Source: Xenorhabdus eapokensis (lineage in GTDB: Bacteria > Pseudomonadota > Gammaproteobacteria > Enterobacterales > Enterobacteriaceae). Taken from it: a stretch of DNA of 36,751 nt. The notes beneath the pieces are model-generated. The model was given only the letters and a program-made list of their open reading frames with translations, did no database searches and was not told the DNA's origin. Below, piece after piece: positions 9,122 through 17,725 of the stretch (its first letter is position 1; each line of letters opens with the position of its first letter). Location: positions 112,562 to 149,312 of the forward strand of contig NZ_MKGQ01000008.1 of NCBI RefSeq assembly GCF_001908105.1. The letters are read 5' to 3'. The position numbers were made by a program, and so were the translations under genes.

Positions 9122-10051
9122 ATGACTCTCTTCCAATCCACTATTCAGCTCCGCAGCTATCAATCAGGTGATGATAAAAAAATCAGCCAATTATTCCGTC
9201 AGGTTTACGGTGATTCGTATGTCTATCCTGACATCTATTTGCCAAGGCTCATCAATGGCTACCAGTCCACAGGGCAATGGTATTCTGCCTTGGCATTCCA
9301 TCAAGGTAAACTCATTGGTCATGCCTCTCTGGTTAAAGATACGGTACATAAAAATCAGGCAGAGCTGGCACTGATTGTCGTTTATCCTGATTTTCAAGGT
9401 CATGGTGTGGCTAAGTCACTGGGTCGTTACTTATGCGGCTATGCGAAAGATCAAGGCTATAATTTATTAACGATGAAACAGGTGTGTTCACACCCTAAAA
9501 GCCAGTACATTGCCCGAAATTTGGGTTTCTATTCTACGGCATTGCTGCTGGATTATGTTGATTCGCCATTTGGTTTACCAGAGCCAGAAAGTATTGTTCA
9601 AGGCATCTTGCCGCTTAAATCATTGCCATTACCTAAACTGAACTGGCCCCAGCCTTGGCAGAACTGGGTTGCCCGCATCCGTCAATATGTTGGCGAATCA
9701 TCTACAAATCCGCTATCAGCGGATCGGCGTTCCATAGTCTCTGAGCCATTTACCATGAAAAAATCTGGTCGACGTTTGGAAATCACACTCTACGAGGTTC
9801 ATGCTGATTTTTTATCGGAGATCATCGATCTTCCCTCTGGACAGTTAATCTATTTGAAACTGCCTGCAATTGAAGAAACTCTGGGATTGTGCTCATTACT
9901 TAAAAAAGGCGGATTTCGATTCGCCGGACTTTGCCCAGACACGCATGACGGCTGGTTTTTGCTGTGGCTACGCGGCTATCAATCAACACCATATCAATTT
10001 CATGATATGGGCACTCAACACCTCTATCAGATGGAGTTGGGGGTTAGCTAA
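9122..10051 (+). CDS. GNAT-family N-acetyltransferase with C-terminal extension
   Basis: A 309-residue protein. Residues about 8-150 form a GNAT domain: IQLRSYQSGDDKKISQLF at the start, GKLIGHASLV in the central strands, then ELALIVVYPDFQGHGVAKSLGR, in which VYPDFQGHGVAKSL is the acetyl-CoA-binding motif A (Q/R-x-x-G-x-G/A type), and YIARNLGFY as motif B. The C-terminal part (about 200-309) has no clear family; it ends with an LCSLLKKGGFRFAGLCPDTHDGW stretch that resembles the tail of a second, degenerate GNAT fold. It likely transfers an acyl group to an amine, perhaps on the product of the upstream reductase; that is inference. The ATG at 9122 follows AAGG at 9109-9112; the frame extends to TTG 9113. 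Last gene of the operon. Confidence 0.85.
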   Translation: MTLFQSTIQLRSYQSGDDKKISQLFRQVYGDSYVYPDIYLPRLINGYQSTGQWYSALAFHQGKLIGHASLVKDTVHKNQAELALIVVYPDFQGHGVAKSLGRYLCGYAKDQGYNLLTMKQVCSHPKSQYIARNLGFYSTALLLDYVDSPFGLPEPESIVQGILPLKSLPLPKLNWPQPWQNWVARIRQYVGESSTNPLSADRRSIVSEPFTMKKSGRRLEITLYEVHADFLSEIIDLPSGQLIYLKLPAIEETLGLCSLLKKGGFRFAGLCPDTHDGWFLLWLRGYQSTPYQFHDMGTQHLYQMELGVS

Positions 10052-10113
10052 CAACTAACTAACTTGACAAAACAGCATCTTAAGCAATACCTCAAATTTG
10101 ATTAAAAAAACAC

Positions 10114-10143
10114 TTTACAAATGATATTGAGAACGATTATCAT
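10114..10143 (+). promoter_or_regulatory. Putative ryhB promoter overlapping a Fur box
   Basis: A -35-like TTTACA at 10114-10119 and a -10-like TATCAT at 10138-10143 are separated by 18 bases. The segment 10123-10141 (GATATTGAGAACGATTATC) matches 15 of 19 positions of the Fur consensus GATAATGATAATCATTATC. The operator covers the -10, so Fur-Fe binding should shut the promoter, as is established for ryhB in E. coli. Confidence 0.8.
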
Positions 10144-10148
10144 TCTTA

Positions 10149-10253
10149 GCACTTTCAGTGCACCACCTTCAGGGTCCATGTGAAAGTACGACATTGCTCA
10201 CATTGCTTCCAGTGTTTACTTTTATAGGCCAACTTTATGTTGGCTTTTTTTTT
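10149..10253 (+). ncRNA. ryhB: Small regulatory RNA RyhB
   Basis: About 105 nt. The core at 10182-10210, including CGACATTGCTCACATTGCTT (10189-10208), matches the conserved seed region of E. coli RyhB as I know it. It ends in a strong rho-independent terminator: stem GCCAAC (10228-10233) / GTTGGC (10239-10244), five-base loop, then nine Ts (10245-10253). A short 5' hairpin GCAC/GTGC lies near 10149-10161. RyhB is made under iron starvation and, with Hfq, represses iron-using proteins and promotes iron sparing. The position next to yhhW agrees with E. coli, where ryhB lies in the yhhW-yhhX-yhhY region. The exact 5' end is estimated from the promoter. Confidence 0.93.
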
Positions 10254-10367
10254 GCCCTGACATTGCCTTATTTTTGTTCAAAAATTTTGAAAATTTAGAT
10301 TAAATTTCCCGTCTTTTCTATTTCACTCCTTCAACTAGACTACAAAAAAATATTGGGGGATTTTGCA

Positions 10368-11063
10368 ATGATCTACTTACGTCAAGCTTCAGAACGGGGT
10401 CATGCCAATCATGGCTGGCTGGATAGCTGGCATACTTTTTCATTCGCCAACTATTATGATGCAAATTTCATGGGATTTTCTGCTCTCAGGGTCATTAACG
10501 AAGATGTGATTGATGCTGGGCAGGGATTCGGCATGCACCCACATAAGGATATGGAAATACTGACCTATGTGCTATCTGGAACAGTAGAGCATCAAGACAG
10601 TATGGGGAACAAAGGGAGAGTGTCTGCGGAGGAATTCCAGATTATGAGTGCAGGAACGGGTATCCGTCACTCAGAATATAACCCACGGCATGATAGCCAA
10701 CTGCATCTTTACCAGATCTGGATCATGCCGGAAAAAACAGGACTCACTCCCCGCTATCAACAACACCGTTTTGATACGACCGGAGGTCGCCAATTAATTC
10801 TTTCTCCTGATGCCCGTGCGGGTTCCCTGAAAGTTTTTCAGGATATGACATTATGGCGTTGGGCATTAAAAAATGGCGAACATGGTGAATATGACATGGA
10901 AAAAGCACGTAACATCTGGATTCAGGTCGTTCGTGGTGAAGTGATGATCAATGGAATTCGGGCTACCACCAGCGATGGCGTTGCTATTTGGGATGAGCCC
11001 CAACTTCGGCTAACTGCAAATCAAGAAAGTGAGATCCTACTGTTTGACTTGCCATCCAACTGA
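10368..11063 (+). CDS. yhhW: Pirin-family protein YhhW (quercetin 2,3-dioxygenase type)
   Basis: A 231-residue bicupin of the pirin family, matching E. coli YhhW from MIYLR to LLFDLP. The N-terminal cupin has the metal-binding set: HPHKDMEILTYV (His57, His59), then GIRHSEYNP (His about 101, Glu about 103). YhhW has quercetinase activity in vitro; its physiological role is unclear. The start is ATG 10368 because GGGGA lies at 10356-10360 and homology begins there; the frame extends to TTG 10353. It lies downstream of ryhB and is followed by a perfect hairpin. Confidence 0.94.
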   Translation: MIYLRQASERGHANHGWLDSWHTFSFANYYDANFMGFSALRVINEDVIDAGQGFGMHPHKDMEILTYVLSGTVEHQDSMGNKGRVSAEEFQIMSAGTGIRHSEYNPRHDSQLHLYQIWIMPEKTGLTPRYQQHRFDTTGGRQLILSPDARAGSLKVFQDMTLWRWALKNGEHGEYDMEKARNIWIQVVRGEVMINGIRATTSDGVAIWDEPQLRLTANQESEILLFDLPSN

Positions 11064-11076
11064 TATTGGGTATTAA

Positions 11077-11110
11077 GAAAGAACTCTACCTAACCAAATA
11101 GAGTTCTTTC
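11077..11110. terminator. Hairpin terminator between yhhW and pckA
   Basis: A perfect 12-bp stem (11077-11088 with 11099-11110) around a 10-base loop lies between two convergent genes. It is A/T-ended on both sides, so it could work for either strand, although there is no long T run. Confidence 0.6.
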
Positions 11111-11130
11111 ATCGAAAACTTAAATTGACA

Positions 11131-12750
11131 CTACAGCTTAGGGCCTGCTTTCACTAATGCGGCACCCGCAGCGGTATCAGTATATTTATCAAAGTTATCG
11201 ATAAAACGCTGTGCCAGATCTTTTGCTTTCACATCCCATTCGGATTTATCGGCATAGGTATTGCGTGGGTCCAAAATGTTGGTATCCACATCCGGCAATG
11301 TCGTTGGTACGGCCAAATCAAAAATCGGCAGTTGAATGGTATCCGCCTCTTCAATGTCACCACTGAGAATTGCATCAATAATCGCACGGGTATCTTTGAT
11401 GGAGATACGTTTGCCCGTGCCATTCCAACCGGTATTGACCAGATAGGCTTGCGCGCCCGATGACTGCATACGCTTCACCAGCACTTCCGCATATTGCGTT
11501 GGATGCAATGACAGGAATGCCGCGCCAAAGCAAGCAGAGAAAGTGGGTGTAGGCTCCGTCACACCACGCTCTGTTCCCGCTAATTTTGCCGTAAAACCAG
11601 ATAAGAAATGATATTGAGTTTGTTCTGGGGTTAAACGGGAAACCGGAGGCAGTACACCGAAAGCATCTGCGGTCAGGAAAATGACTTTAGTCGCGTGCCC
11701 TGCTTTTGAAATCGGTTTAACGATATTTTCAATATGGTAAATCGGATAAGAAACACGGGTATTTTCTGTTTTGGAGCCATCATTGAAATCAACCGTACCA
11801 TCTGCCAGTACAGTAACATTCTCTAACAGGGCATCACGGCGAATGGCGTGATAAATATCCGGTTCCGCTTCTTTGGACAAATTGATGGTTTTTGCGTAAC
11901 AGCCACCTTCAAAGTTAAACACGCCATCATCGTCCCAGCCATGTTCATCATCACCGATTAGCTTACGTTTCGGATCAGTGGAAAGTGTGGTTTTCCCCGT
12001 TCCAGAAAGACCGAAGAAAATAGCAACATCCCCCTCTTCACCCACGTTGGCAGAACAGTGCATAGAGGCAATACCTTTTAGTGGCAACAGGTAGTTCATC
12101 ATTGAGAACATCCCTTTTTTCATTTCACCACCGTACCAAGTACCACCAATCAACTGCATACGCTCTGTCAGGTTAAAAGCAACAAAGTTTTCAGAATTCA
12201 GCCCCTGCTCTTTCCATTGCGGATTCGTGCATTTAGCTCCGTTCATCACAATAAAATCAGGTGTGAAACCAACTAATTCTTCGTCTGATGGGCGGATAAA
12301 CATATTTTTCACAAAATGTGCCTGCCATGCCACTTCAGTAATAAAACGCACTTTCAAACGCGTATCTGCATTGGCTCCGCAAAAAGCATCAACGACAAAC
12401 AAACGTTTGCCTGATAGCTGCTGAGTAACCAAACCTTTTAGATGAGACCAGATTTCCTGACTGAGCGGTTTATTATCGTTCTTTCCTTTGCCCTGATCAG
12501 CCCACCATACGGTATCGCGGGTAACATCATCGCGGACAATATATTTATCTTTCGGGGAGCGCCCCGTGAAAATACCGGTATCTACCGCGATAGCACCGAG
12601 ATGAGTCAATGTGCCACGCTCATACCCTTGTAGTGAGGGCTGAGTTTCTTCAGAGAATAACAGTTCATAACTTGGGTTATAAATAATTTCACTAACATCA
12701 CGAATACCATAAACCGCAAGTTCCTGCTCAGTAATGCCTGTAACGCTCAT
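11131..12750 (-). CDS. pckA: Phosphoenolpyruvate carboxykinase (ATP)
   Basis: A 539-residue cytosolic enzyme converting oxaloacetate and ATP to phosphoenolpyruvate, ADP and CO2, the first committed step of gluconeogenesis from C4 acids. It follows E. coli PckA (540 aa) throughout. Visible sites: TGRSPKDKY (62-70), [11 protein letters not shown] (203-213), P-loop GLSGTGKTT (247-255), the metal site LIGDDEHGW (264-272), and [16 protein letters not shown] near the C-terminus. A good ribosome site (CCAGGAGC) lies about 8 bases before ATG 12750. Expressed on its own, upstream of hslO on the same strand with a 150+ bp gap. Confidence 0.98.
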   Translation of the reverse strand: MSVTGITEQELAVYGIRDVSEIIYNPSYELLFSEETQPSLQGYERGTLTHLGAIAVDTGIFTGRSPKDKYIVRDDVTRDTVWWADQGKGKNDNKPLSQEIWSHLKGLVTQQLSGKRLFVVDAFCGANADTRLKVRFITEVAWQAHFVKNMFIRPSDEELVGFTPDFIVMNGAKCTNPQWKEQGLNSENFVAFNLTERMQLIGGTWYGGEMKKGMFSMMNYLLPLKGIASMHCSANVGEEGDVAIFFGLSGTGKTTLSTDPKRKLIGDDEHGWDDDGVFNFEGGCYAKTINLSKEAEPDIYHAIRRDALLENVTVLADGTVDFNDGSKTENTRVSYPIYHIENIVKPISKAGHATKVIFLTADAFGVLPPVSRLTPEQTQYHFLSGFTAKLAGTERGVTEPTPTFSACFGAAFLSLHPTQYAEVLVKRMQSSGAQAYLVNTGWNGTGKRISIKDTRAIIDAILSGDIEEADTIQLPIFDLAVPTTLPDVDTNILDPRNTYADKSEWDVKAKDLAQRFIDNFDKYTDTAAGAALVKAGPKL

Positions 12751-12959
12751 TTGTTGCTCCTGGTCAGTTATACTTTATCTCTGTGGGGGATAATAAATAA
12801 TTATGACTAATTAACCGCGATTGTTATCAAAAAATTGAAATCACACTACTTTTTTTAAGTTTATATGAGACACAGGGCACGGAATGGCAGAATGATTTGG
12901 ATAAAAAAGGGCGTGTATACGCCCTATAAGAATTCATTGCTAATCAGTGCAACTGCTCT

Positions 12960-13817
12960 TTATTGTACAGCTTTTATTTCGTTGATATCTTTCTCGTCGA
13001 AAACATAGTGCATACCACAAAATTCACATTGCATGTCGATTTTGCCATCGTTGTGCAAAATTTCCTGAATATCAGCTTCTGGTAACGTCACCAACGTATC
13101 AGCACAACGTTGTTGGGAACAGGTGCAACGAAATGCGACTGGCTGAGGTTCATATAGCGTGACATCTTCTTCATGATAAAGGCGATGCAAAATCTCTTTC
13201 GCATCCAGCGTAAACAGCTCTTCTCCCTTAATGGTCGCGGTCAGTTGCACCAAATGATCCAGCATTTCTTCGCTGCCTTCTTGTGCCCCAGGCAAGATCT
13301 GCAATAACATGCCACCTGCCGCTATTTTTCCATCCTGCATACCAGAACGGATAAACAGGCGAGTTGGCAACTGCTCTGACTGTTTGAAGTACGCATCCAG
13401 ACACTCTGCCAACGTATTACCTTCCAGTGCCACAACACCCTGATAACGCTCACCTTCTGTTGGTGTCACGGTGATAACCATATAGCCATTACCGATCATA
13501 TCGCGTAGGCTACTTGCCGCATTCACATCACCATCAATGCGAGCGGTGCCACGCATCTGTTGCAGGTTGTTTCCGTTAATCACCGCCAGTTTGACTGGCC
13601 CGTCTCCCTGTATCTGTACCGTGATATCTCCATTGAATTTCAAGGTGGCGGTCAACAGGCTGGTTGCGACCAACAATTCACCCAATAGCTGCTGCACCGG
13701 TTGAGGGAAGTGATGATTCTCCAACATCCGTTGGTAAGTCTCACTAACGGAAACAAGTTCCCCTCTGACAGAATGGTTTTCAAATAAAAAGCGGTGTAAT
13801 TGGTCATGCTTGGTCAT
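12960..13817 (-). CDS. hslO: Redox-regulated molecular chaperone Hsp33
   Basis: A 285-residue cytosolic holdase (E. coli 292 aa) activated by oxidative unfolding. The C-terminal zinc switch is intact: Cys231 and Cys233 in CTCSQQRC, and Cys264 and Cys267 in CEFC, the spacing of the family's CxC...CxxC. The N-terminal half carries [18 protein letters not shown] and GDGP. It starts at ATG 13817 with GAGAG just upstream, 81 bp downstream of hslR, as in E. coli. Probably co-transcribed with hslR. Confidence 0.97.
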   Translation of the reverse strand: MTKHDQLHRFLFENHSVRGELVSVSETYQRMLENHHFPQPVQQLLGELLVATSLLTATLKFNGDITVQIQGDGPVKLAVINGNNLQQMRGTARIDGDVNAASSLRDMIGNGYMVITVTPTEGERYQGVVALEGNTLAECLDAYFKQSEQLPTRLFIRSGMQDGKIAAGGMLLQILPGAQEGSEEMLDHLVQLTATIKGEELFTLDAKEILHRLYHEEDVTLYEPQPVAFRCTCSQQRCADTLVTLPEADIQEILHNDGKIDMQCEFCGMHYVFDEKDINEIKAVQ

Positions 13818-13898
13818 AAATCTCTCTCATTTCACTGAGACGGTTGTACCCTTCGTTTTTCAAGTTGCCTGTTTTTATTGGATGCAGCTTAAAATCGA

Positions 13899-14318
13899 TT
13901 AAGTATCTCCCGACTCATTTAATTTTGCGTTCTTGAATTTTATCAGTGTACGCCGTTCTTTTTTGTCTGGACGGCGATCGGGATGTGGCATTGTGAGCGC
14001 ATTCATTTTACGAGCCAATGCCATTTTTTCCCGATTGATAATACTTTCTGCCGTTTCCTGATAAAGCTGCTGGGCTTCGGTCGCACTCCGTCTGTGACTG
14101 CATAAGGCCAAAACAATCACCGTTTTTTCATCATTTCCCTGACGCAGTTTAATCTCTGCATTCAACTCAACCAACTTACTCGGCTTACTCCGTTGCCCAT
14201 TATAATGAACTTTTCCCCCTTCAATCATTTCACGCGCGATGGAACGGGTTTTATAAAAACGGGCAGCCCACAGCCATTTATCAAAGCGAACCGTCTGATC
14301 TGTGTCTGAATTCTGCAT
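13899..14318 (-). CDS. hslR: Ribosome-associated heat shock protein Hsp15
   Basis: A 139-residue S4-domain RNA-binding protein (E. coli Hsp15 133 aa) that binds 50S subunits carrying stalled nascent chains and helps recycle them. RFDKWLWAARFYKTRS begins at about residue 11, followed by EMIEGGKVHYNGQRSKPSK, the S4 domain, and the basic tail HPDRRPDKKERR. ATG 14318 gives the family-like length; ATG 14333 is also in frame. The first 38 bases overlap the 3' end of igaA, in a different frame. In E. coli yrfG separates these two genes; here it is absent. Confidence 0.95.
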   Translation of the reverse strand: MQNSDTDQTVRFDKWLWAARFYKTRSIAREMIEGGKVHYNGQRSKPSKLVELNAEIKLRQGNDEKTVIVLALCSHRRSATEAQQLYQETAESIINREKMALARKMNALTMPHPDRRPDKKERRTLIKFKNAKLNESGDT

Positions 14319-16404
14319 GGATATTTCTCTCATTAAAACAGTTATCGTAGTATTGAGTGATATGTTGGAGACGCTGCCGGTTTTTCTGCCTTTTCTTGAT
14401 AATCAATATGACGTTGATAATCAACGTTACCAGCAAGATCGTCAGCAGCAAACAACTCCCCAAATAACGAATAATCGACGTGGAATCCGGCTCACGATGC
14501 AGCATAATATGTCGAGTCCCGTTGGGATCTTCTGACAATTTGGTCACAATTCCCTCTGTTTCAAATGGTGTCTTCATCAACAGCTCTAAAAGCCCTTGTA
14601 ATTCCCGCCACCGCTCTAAAGCAGAGTATTCATATATGTATTGTGTCTGCATCGGGTATTCAACTAATGCTCTTCCCTCATCACTCAGCAGTAAAACCCC
14701 TCCAGGAGACGGGCTGTTTATAAGAATGACCATTCTATCGATTTCCCGATAAATAAATGATGCCGTAGTAGCATCAACCAATTTTTCCAATGCATCGACA
14801 CTGATAGAACGCAACAACACCTTAGTTCCGTTCAGCTTGCCGCTTTCAGTGTCTTTCAACAGGTTGTCCCAATTTTTGGCATTTCCCAAATTGACCAATG
14901 CATTTTTCAAACGGTCACAATCACCATCGTTTTGGCACAACTTCTGTGTTTTTAAAATGATTTGTGAAAAATTGTCGAGCAAGGTCATACCTGATTTGGC
15001 AGTAGTTGCACTCAGGGTAGGGTTAATTTTACGTTCAACGGGATGTAATTGCTCACTAACAACTGTAACCAGTGCTAAGGCATTTTCGACAACTTCAGAT
15101 TCCAGCATCGGTAATGGAATTTCACTATTCCAATAGATACCCACACAATCAAATGGTGCGAATATTGTAATATTCGCTTTAGGTAGGATATTGGGGGGAA
15201 CATAGCACATCCCAACACCTTTAACCTTTAATACATCCCCTTCCTTCAATGGTATATTTTGTAGTTCATGGAAGCTGGTAATGACCTTGGTATTACTGCC
15301 ATATAGCCAAGCAAAACTCAACCGTATGGATAAGTTCACCGGCTGGTAAAGGTAAAGTAACAGCATGACCAATACGGAGAAAACCACCAGCATTACATTC
15401 TTTTTGCTACGCTGATAAGGATAGTGCTTCTCTTCTTCATGCAAAGAGAGATAGCGCCCCTGCCGCACAACATAGCAGTTGGTATAAATGTCGATATCGG
15501 TATTCTGATCAAGATCATGGGAAATATAAGGCTCCCAATGTACGGGATAAACCAGATCAATGCCGCCCAGAGAGATATTCTTTCTTTGCTCCGGCTCAAA
15601 TTCGCTAAATACTCCCCATCGCTTCGGAATACCATTAAAACAATGGATACTGGCTAATTTACGACCAGAAGGCATTCGAAAATATGACCAAAAACTGCCC
15701 AGAAGAAACAAAAATGCCCCCAGCATTAACCACGGCAACATCGGAATGGGCACAAAAAGAGCCATAAACCACAGCGATAAACCAACACACATCAGAATGC
15801 TTGCCAGAATGCCCGTGGATTTCCGCAGACGATATTCTTCCAGTGTCTCCTTACGGACATAGCGTAATTTAGCACTCGAATTGCCATTTTTTTGAATGGA
15901 GGCATGTTCAGTTTTTGCCGTTACTCTCGTGATGGACAGATCTTGCTGATAATCTTTCAGAAAGTGGCCATTAACTGCGATGACAAGCGGTATGGATGCG
16001 GTTTGAACAAGCTCAATCGTATTCTGCTGCTTGATAAATGGTTCAAGCAACGCCGGAAAATGTATTTCCGTTTCGCCAAGATAATAGCGCCAATAGCGTA
16101 TCCCATCCGTTGCGGCAGAAAAACGGGTAATAGGGTGTGTAATGGTATAAACATTATCCTGTTTAACAGGGAGTACTGGATAATCAGCCTTATATCTACT
16201 ATGCGTCTTCATTGGAAGAAGGGCATTTCGCAAATAAGATTCTATGGCTTGATATTCATCGGTATTCAATTTACGGCTGGCTGTTTTAGTCATTAACTGT
16301 GAATAACACGCGTTACCAAGCCGCCTCCATCTGAAAATCAGAAAGGAAGCCATTATAATCAGGCTAATGATAAAAATAGCCAATATAATGACCAATAAGT
16401 TCAT
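14281..16404 (-). CDS. igaA: IgaA (YrfF/UmoB family), Rcs phosphorelay repressor
   Basis: A 707-residue inner-membrane protein (E. coli 711 aa) that restrains the Rcs envelope-stress phosphorelay by contacting RcsD. Hydrophobic segments are seen at about 3-24, 199-219, 222-241, 337-353 and 646-669, consistent with the five-helix topology, with a large periplasmic portion at about 355-645. Periplasmic cysteines such as LCQNDGDCDRL fit the disulfides known in the family. GGGGA lies before ATG 16404. Depletion is lethal in several enterobacteria because of Rcs overactivation (established). It begins the igaA-hslR-hslO run; divergent from nudE. Its last 38 bases overlap hslR. Confidence 0.95.
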   Translation of the reverse strand: MNLLVIILAIFIISLIIMASFLIFRWRRLGNACYSQLMTKTASRKLNTDEYQAIESYLRNALLPMKTHSRYKADYPVLPVKQDNVYTITHPITRFSAATDGIRYWRYYLGETEIHFPALLEPFIKQQNTIELVQTASIPLVIAVNGHFLKDYQQDLSITRVTAKTEHASIQKNGNSSAKLRYVRKETLEEYRLRKSTGILASILMCVGLSLWFMALFVPIPMLPWLMLGAFLFLLGSFWSYFRMPSGRKLASIHCFNGIPKRWGVFSEFEPEQRKNISLGGIDLVYPVHWEPYISHDLDQNTDIDIYTNCYVVRQGRYLSLHEEEKHYPYQRSKKNVMLVVFSVLVMLLLYLYQPVNLSIRLSFAWLYGSNTKVITSFHELQNIPLKEGDVLKVKGVGMCYVPPNILPKANITIFAPFDCVGIYWNSEIPLPMLESEVVENALALVTVVSEQLHPVERKINPTLSATTAKSGMTLLDNFSQIILKTQKLCQNDGDCDRLKNALVNLGNAKNWDNLLKDTESGKLNGTKVLLRSISVDALEKLVDATTASFIYREIDRMVILINSPSPGGVLLLSDEGRALVEYPMQTQYIYEYSALERWRELQGLLELLMKTPFETEGIVTKLSEDPNGTRHIMLHREPDSTSIIRYLGSCLLLTILLVTLIINVILIIKKRQKNRQRLQHITQYYDNCFNERNIHAEFRHRSDGSL

Positions 16405-16759
16405 TTTTTCCCCATGCTCACAACAACAGTACAGAGATCAGCAGAATAACAATCCCATGAAACACCCAAAATCAGGCTATTCTTATTCTTGTCTTCTATT
16501 TTTAATTTTATTTACAAAAGGTTATATAATTTTTCTCATACCTTTCCATAAACTATGGTCTTTTTACAAGGGTAAGATAGCAACAAAAATACATTCAAGC
16601 GATAATCGCTATCATTTACTAACATAATCCGCCATATTAAAGCAAAACCTGAATGCGTCACTATTTCATCACAACACTTAAAAAATACAGTAATATTTAA
16701 GTGACTGGGCGCATTATTGTTTTTAATTATCTGGTATATGACAACCATCAGGGGCAAGC
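16405..16759. other. Intergenic region between divergent igaA and nudE
   Basis: About 355 bases, AT-rich, with no gene I can support; the open frames here have no recognisable product and weak starts. It should contain promoters for igaA and nudE. An imperfect inverted segment (TGCGTCACT around 16650 and AGTGACTGGGCGCA around 16700) may be a hairpin, unassigned. Confidence 0.4.
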
Positions 16760-17311
16760 ATGATTGATCTAAAAAAACCTAAGATACTGAATATAATTGA
16801 CGTTGCCCGCTCACGCTTATTCAATATCCAATCAGTTGATCTGGAATTCAGCAATGGGGTAAAACGAGTTTATGAACGAATGAAACCCGCAAATCGTGAA
16901 GCAGTTCTAATTATTCCAATTATTGGGGATGAATTAATTCTTATTCACGAATATGCCGTTGGTATCGAACAGTATGAACTCGGTTTTCCCAAAGGAGCCA
17001 TTGATGCTGGTGAGAGTATTTTTGAAGCCGCCAATCGTGAATTGAAAGAAGAAATTGGTTTCGGTGCAGGAAAATTGGAATTGTTGACGAAATTGACAAT
17101 GGCACCGTCCTATTTTTCCAGCAAGATGAACATCATGATTGCTCATGATCTTTACCCAGAATGCCTGGCGGGAGATGAACCAGAGCCATTAGTACAGAAA
17201 CGCTGGCCAATCTCTGACATGATGTCACTATTGGAGCATCCCGATTTCAACGAAGCCAGAAATGTCAGTGCCCTATTTTTTGCCCAGCGATATCTACAAA
17301 CAAAAAAATAA
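16760..17311 (+). CDS. nudE: ADP compounds hydrolase NudE (Nudix)
   Basis: A 183-residue Nudix hydrolase (E. coli NudE 186 aa) that cleaves ADP-ribose, Ap3A and NADH-type compounds. The Nudix box is perfect: G79 x5 E85 x7 R93-E94-L95-x-E97-E98-x-G100-F101. MAPSYFSSKMN and NEARNVSALFF also match NudE. AGGGGC lies before ATG 16760. In E. coli nudE also lies between igaA and mrcA, divergent from igaA. Confidence 0.95.
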   Translation: MIDLKKPKILNIIDVARSRLFNIQSVDLEFSNGVKRVYERMKPANREAVLIIPIIGDELILIHEYAVGIEQYELGFPKGAIDAGESIFEAANRELKEEIGFGAGKLELLTKLTMAPSYFSSKMNIMIAHDLYPECLAGDEPEPLVQKRWPISDMMSLLEHPDFNEARNVSALFFAQRYLQTKK

Positions 17312-17725
17312 AGGGAGGCATGAATTCATTCTTTAAAAACGGGTATGCAATTGAAATCCCAATACCAATTTTATACTCGTTTTAAGTAAAATACGGAGAT
17401 AAAGAATAAACACCTAAATAGAGTAAGGTTTAATTTGATACGTGTAATAATTTTAATGATATTTATGAAAAATAACGCAGTTTATTAAAAATAATAAATA
17501 AACAAATTAACTACACCCTCCAAATTAATTCATATCATAATCATATCTTTCTCCTTAAAATAGTCGCTCATTAATCAATGACCTATTTTTTCAGATAATC
17601 TATTTCTGTAAATGAAAGTAAGCAGTTTGCCAATACTGTATCAAAAAATAACAAAAAACCTTGCCAGTTCCCCAGCAAGGCCTTTTTATCTTTCATGTCC
17701 GTTATCCCGATGACGGAAAGATCAA
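17312..17725. other. Gene-free AT-rich region between convergent nudE and mrcA
   Basis: About 410 bases with no supported gene. It is AT-rich at 17390-17580 and ends in the hairpin at 17653-17687. It could hide a small RNA, but I see no promoter or second terminator to support one. Confidence 0.45.
17653..17687. terminator. Bidirectional terminator after mrcA
   Basis: The stem CCTTGC (17659-17664) pairs with GCAAGG (17675-17680). It is flanked by six As on the left (a T run for the minus strand) and by five Ts (17683-17687) on the right. It suits mrcA termination and stops read-through from nudE. Confidence 0.75.

Noticed and set aside
15892..16296. A 134-codon plus-strand frame inside igaA
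   Set aside because: Antisense shadow of igaA with no domain or ribosome site.
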